Assembly: GCA_963578625.1 (NCBI GenBank)
Contig: CAUZEO010000207.1
Location: forward strand, 1 to 9,383
From: CAUZEO01 sp963578625
GTDB taxonomy: Bacteria > Verrucomicrobiota > Kiritimatiellia > SLOV01
DNA: 9,383 nucleotides
Direction: 5' to 3'
Below the pieces are notes generated by a model. That model was not told the DNA's origin, did not search any database, and was given only the letters and a program-made list of their open reading frames with translations. Of this stretch, positions 7,572-9,383 are shown one piece after another. Numbering within the stretch: position 1 is the first letter of the stretch; each line of letters starts with the position of its first letter. Position numbers and translations under genes: made by a program.

Positions 7572-7781
7572 GTTGATGCCCGTCGTTCGGTCCGTCCGGT
7601 GGTTGCTGCGTCCCATTGCACCCGTTGATCGACGTTGAGTTCGGTCACTATGGGCAACCATCGGCCCATTACAAGCCGGAATCGTGTAAGGGGGGTGGGC
7701 TTGAAAGTCCCCAATAGGTCCTATTTTATTAACGTTTTGCGTGTTTTTGCGAAACGTGAAGCATCAGCAACGATGGGAATA
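7572..7781. other. Non-coding, AT-rich palindromic segment
   Basis: No convincing gene is present. An odd palindrome AATAGG-T-CCTATT occupies 7713-7725, and an inverted repeat pairs 7732-7740 (ACGTTTTGC) with 7749-7757 (GCGAAACGT), with one mismatch. The segment is richer in A and T than its surroundings and lies upstream of the minus-strand gene at 7455, so an operator or promoter is possible. TAAAAT on the minus strand at 7724-7729 resembles a -10 box, but no matching -35 box is clear. Confidence 0.25.
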
Positions 7782-8055
7782 CTATAGGGCTATGTCCCAC
7801 AATGGTCCCAGGATCTCCTGCCGGCGCGTACCCGGGCGATTCCTGAGTGAGTGGATCTGCGCATCAAAGGCGTCGGGCTTCCATGCGTCCGCGTTGGTCC
7901 GGTACATGACAACCGTGTCGAGCACGGTGTCCCGGAATGCGGCCGAAAGATCCGGTAGTTGGGCGTTGATTGGGGCAGGAGGCGTCAACACTCCTCGGCT
8001 CTCAAGGGTAGGCGCGAGGCGTGACGCACGTGCAGAACTTGGACCGTAGACTCCA
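7782..8055 (-). pseudogene. C-terminal gene fragment, unknown family
   Basis: The frame ending at 7782 reads INAQLPDLSAAFRDTVLDT, then MYRTNADAWKPDAFDAQIHS and ILGPLWDIAL. Codon third positions are mostly G or C, unlike random frames in the region. No start codon with a ribosome site and no N-terminal domain are present. The open frame continues to 8240, but upstream of about 8055 it overlaps the end of the DUF4091 remnant and looks like chance. I interpret it as the tail of a gene that has lost its front. The family is not recognised. Confidence 0.33.
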
Positions 8056-8127
8056 CGATTGTGAAGAGGATGCGATGAGGGGTCCGTCCTCACGCATGCC
8101 AGGATTGAAATCGTTGAAAGCGTTTGA

Positions 8128-8753
8128 TCAATTGAAATCCGGCGCATCCGGGTGCCCCTTGAGAACCATAAGGCGGCGCGCGATCTTCCGGCGGACCTGG
8201 TCATAGATATTGATATCTTCCTTCTCGCTGCTTTCGCCAAGATGGTGTGCCTCTTTCAGGATCGGTTCATCGACATCCCCCGGACCTCCATTTTTTCAAG
8301 TTCCCTGGTATAGGCATCAAGGTACAGGTAGTCATCGAGGCCCTGGCGCCAGGCCATCCAGCGTTTGCTGGGGATGGGGCCGCCGGTGGAGGTGGGGTGG
8401 TAGAGACCGTAATTGGGAACACGTGACAGGTCGTTCCACTGGCAGGGCATGTAGGTCCAGAAGGACAGCCCGTCCAGTTCGTAATGCCAGACACGCCAGC
8501 CCATGAAGCGGTGCCGTGAAGGAGGAAATCCAGGAGTGGTCCCGCACTCGTACATCCATACCGGTTTCCCGGTGGCCTTCATGGCGGCCAGGCCCGGATA
8601 ACCGAGCTGGTGCTGAACCGGACACCACACGTCTATATAGGGGGCAAATTCTTTAATGCGCTCCGGCGTATCCATGTGGTCCTGGAAAACCCGCACTTCG
8701 GGGTTCACGCCCTTGACCGCCTCTTCGGAAGACCGGCTACAGGTTCCGATACA
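8128..8753 (-). pseudogene. DUF4091-type glycosidase remnant, 5'-truncated and frameshifted
   Basis: The readable frame after a TAA at 8754-8756 includes VFQDHMDTPERIKEFAPYID, VWCPVQHQLG, KPVWMYECGTTPG, a Trp-rich strand (WRVWHYELDGLSFWTYMPCQ) and GGPIPSKRWMAWRQGLDDY followed by LYLDAYTRELEK. That ending is the hallmark of DUF4091, the C-terminal part of GH123-like enzymes that act on amino sugars. The frame hits a stop at 8256. The next frame continues sensibly (GDVDEPILKEAHHLGESSEK, then IYDQVRRKIARRLMVLKG) to a TGA at 8128-8130, so a one-base shift lies near A6 (8291-8296) or G5 (8277-8281). The N-terminal catalytic part, several hundred residues in this family, is absent. The shift may be a real mutation or a homopolymer sequencing error; the missing front is not explained by that. 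Confidence 0.7.
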
Positions 8754-9088
8754 TTAGAACACCTTATAGAAAGGCACCTTGCGATACGAACTCTCGGCAC
8801 TGAAGGGCGGCAATCCTAGCCCGCATTGTTCACACTTTTTCTGCTGCGCGAATGGATGTCACGCCAAATCAAGGAGTTGTTCCGACGCGTCGACCTCAAC
8901 GTGTGTCTACACGCCCTCGCCCGCCGCGTCGAGGCCGGGCTTGATATCCACATCTGCACACTGATGTCTGCATCCGCTTCCACCAGTTCAACGGTCAGTC
9001 GGCCCCTGCAGGGTTCCTCGCTGATCCCCAGTCAACCTGCCTTCCAAACTTTCGAAACGGCGCCGCATCACAACTCCAAAACGAACAA
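8754..9088. other. No supported gene; eroded coding sequence likely
   Basis: Translating the minus strand in the DUF4091 frame gives patches such as LGLPPFSAESSYRKVPFY and VEVDASEQLLDLA, broken by at least three stops, so this may be more of a decayed gene. The plus strand has an open frame from a TTG at 8826 with GC-rich third positions (IKELFRRVDLNVCLHALARR). It has no ATG or ribosome site and runs straight through the terminator hairpin, so I do not call it. Confidence 0.35.
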
Positions 9089-9123
9089 CCCCCCTTGTCC
9101 CAGCAATACTGGGACAAGGGGGG
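9089..9123 (-). terminator. Strong intrinsic terminator hairpin
   Basis: Bases 9089-9103 (CCCCCCTTGTCCCAG) pair perfectly with 9109-9123 around the loop CAATA, giving 15 pairs. On the minus strand it is followed by TTGTTCGTTTTG, a T-rich tail, and it begins 51 bases after the PEP-CTERM stop codon, so it most likely ends that gene. An outer helix, ACGAAC (9081-9086) with GTTCGT (9133-9138), can also form. CTTCTTTT on the plus side could make it bidirectional. Confidence 0.85.
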
Positions 9124-9174
9124 CTTCTTTTGGTTCGTATACCAAACTTGAGTTATATATGCGTAGCTACTCGA

Positions 9175-9383
9175 TCATGCCCGACGGCGCAAGAAGAGCA
9201 GGCCGCCACCAAGGGCCATGAGCAATGTGGTGGAGGGCTCGGGAACTGCGAAGAAGCGGAACTCGCCCGCGCCAATTCCCCATGTCGAACCGTGGTTGCT
9301 CGTCACCGAGAGCAACACATATTGTCCCTCGATGCCTTCCAGATCCACAAACTCATCCACACTGCTCGGATCGTTCGTCACAC
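9175..9383 (-). CDS. PEP-CTERM surface protein, C-terminal part
   Basis: The frame is open to the right edge, so only the last 69 or so residues are visible. The end is a textbook PEP-CTERM sorting signal: VPEPS, a hydrophobic span of about 14 residues (TTLLMALGGGLLFL) and a basic end RRRA. This signal sends the protein through the inner membrane, where an exosortase is expected to process it for surface attachment. The part before it, including YVLLSVTSNHGSTWGIGAGE and FRFF, resembles the last strands of discoidin-like (F5/8 type C) carbohydrate-binding domains, though this is only suggestive. The internal GTG near 9381 is not the true start. A strong terminator follows. No exosortase gene is in the window. 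Confidence 0.88.
   Translation of the reverse strand, partial: VTNDPSSVDEFVDLEGIEGQYVLLSVTSNHGSTWGIGAGEFRFFAVPEPSTTLLMALGGGLLFLRRRA

Noticed and set aside
6733..7638. A 301-codon plus-strand frame opposite the 271-residue gene
   Set aside because: The minus-strand frame has the ribosome site and a more protein-like composition; the plus frame looks like its shadow.
8826..9221. Plus-strand open frame of 131 codons with GC-rich third positions
   Set aside because: It starts at a TTG without a ribosome site, runs through the terminator hairpin and overlaps the PEP-CTERM gene.

Overview
The window looks like accessory chromosome from a GC-rich member of the Planctomycetota or a related PVC lineage. 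No single marker proves this. It rests on the combination of a type I sulfatase, a large secreted Asp-box beta-propeller, a DUF4091-type glycosidase remnant, a phytanoyl-CoA dioxygenase (PhyH) remnant and a PEP-CTERM surface protein, with few clear Shine-Dalgarno sites.

Bases 1-5492 are well-kept genes concerned with polysaccharides. A plus-strand glycoside-hydrolase-like protein, cut by the left edge, ends at 1490. It converges on a minus-strand gene (1688-3907) for a secreted 739-residue protein with nine Asp boxes. A 217-base divergent spacer separates that gene from a plus-strand sulfatase (start chosen at 4125). The propeller protein would act outside the membrane. The sulfatase shows no signal peptide and probably desulfates imported sugar or small sulfate esters.

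Bases 5493-9088 differ sharply. The spacer holds a decayed tRNA-Gly (5739-5804) with a well-preserved 3' end. Beyond it the minus strand carries a row of broken genes: an unidentified remnant (about 5826-6175), a PhyH gene reduced to its C-terminal half with frameshifts and a lost metal-binding His (6182-6643), one intact but unrecognised gene (6640-7455), a C-terminal fragment of unknown family (7782-8055) and a 5'-truncated, frameshifted DUF4091 gene (8128-8753). The intact gene lies between two 20-base direct repeats matching at 18 positions. This reads as an eroding genomic island next to a former tRNA site.

The right edge holds the C-terminus of a PEP-CTERM protein (minus strand), followed by a perfect 15-bp terminator hairpin at 9089-9123. 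I found no CRISPR array, intact transposase, integrase, phage gene or rRNA. The most unusual parts are the row of truncated genes, the direct repeats and the unclassified 271-residue protein. I see no clear evidence of a new defence or multi-gene system.
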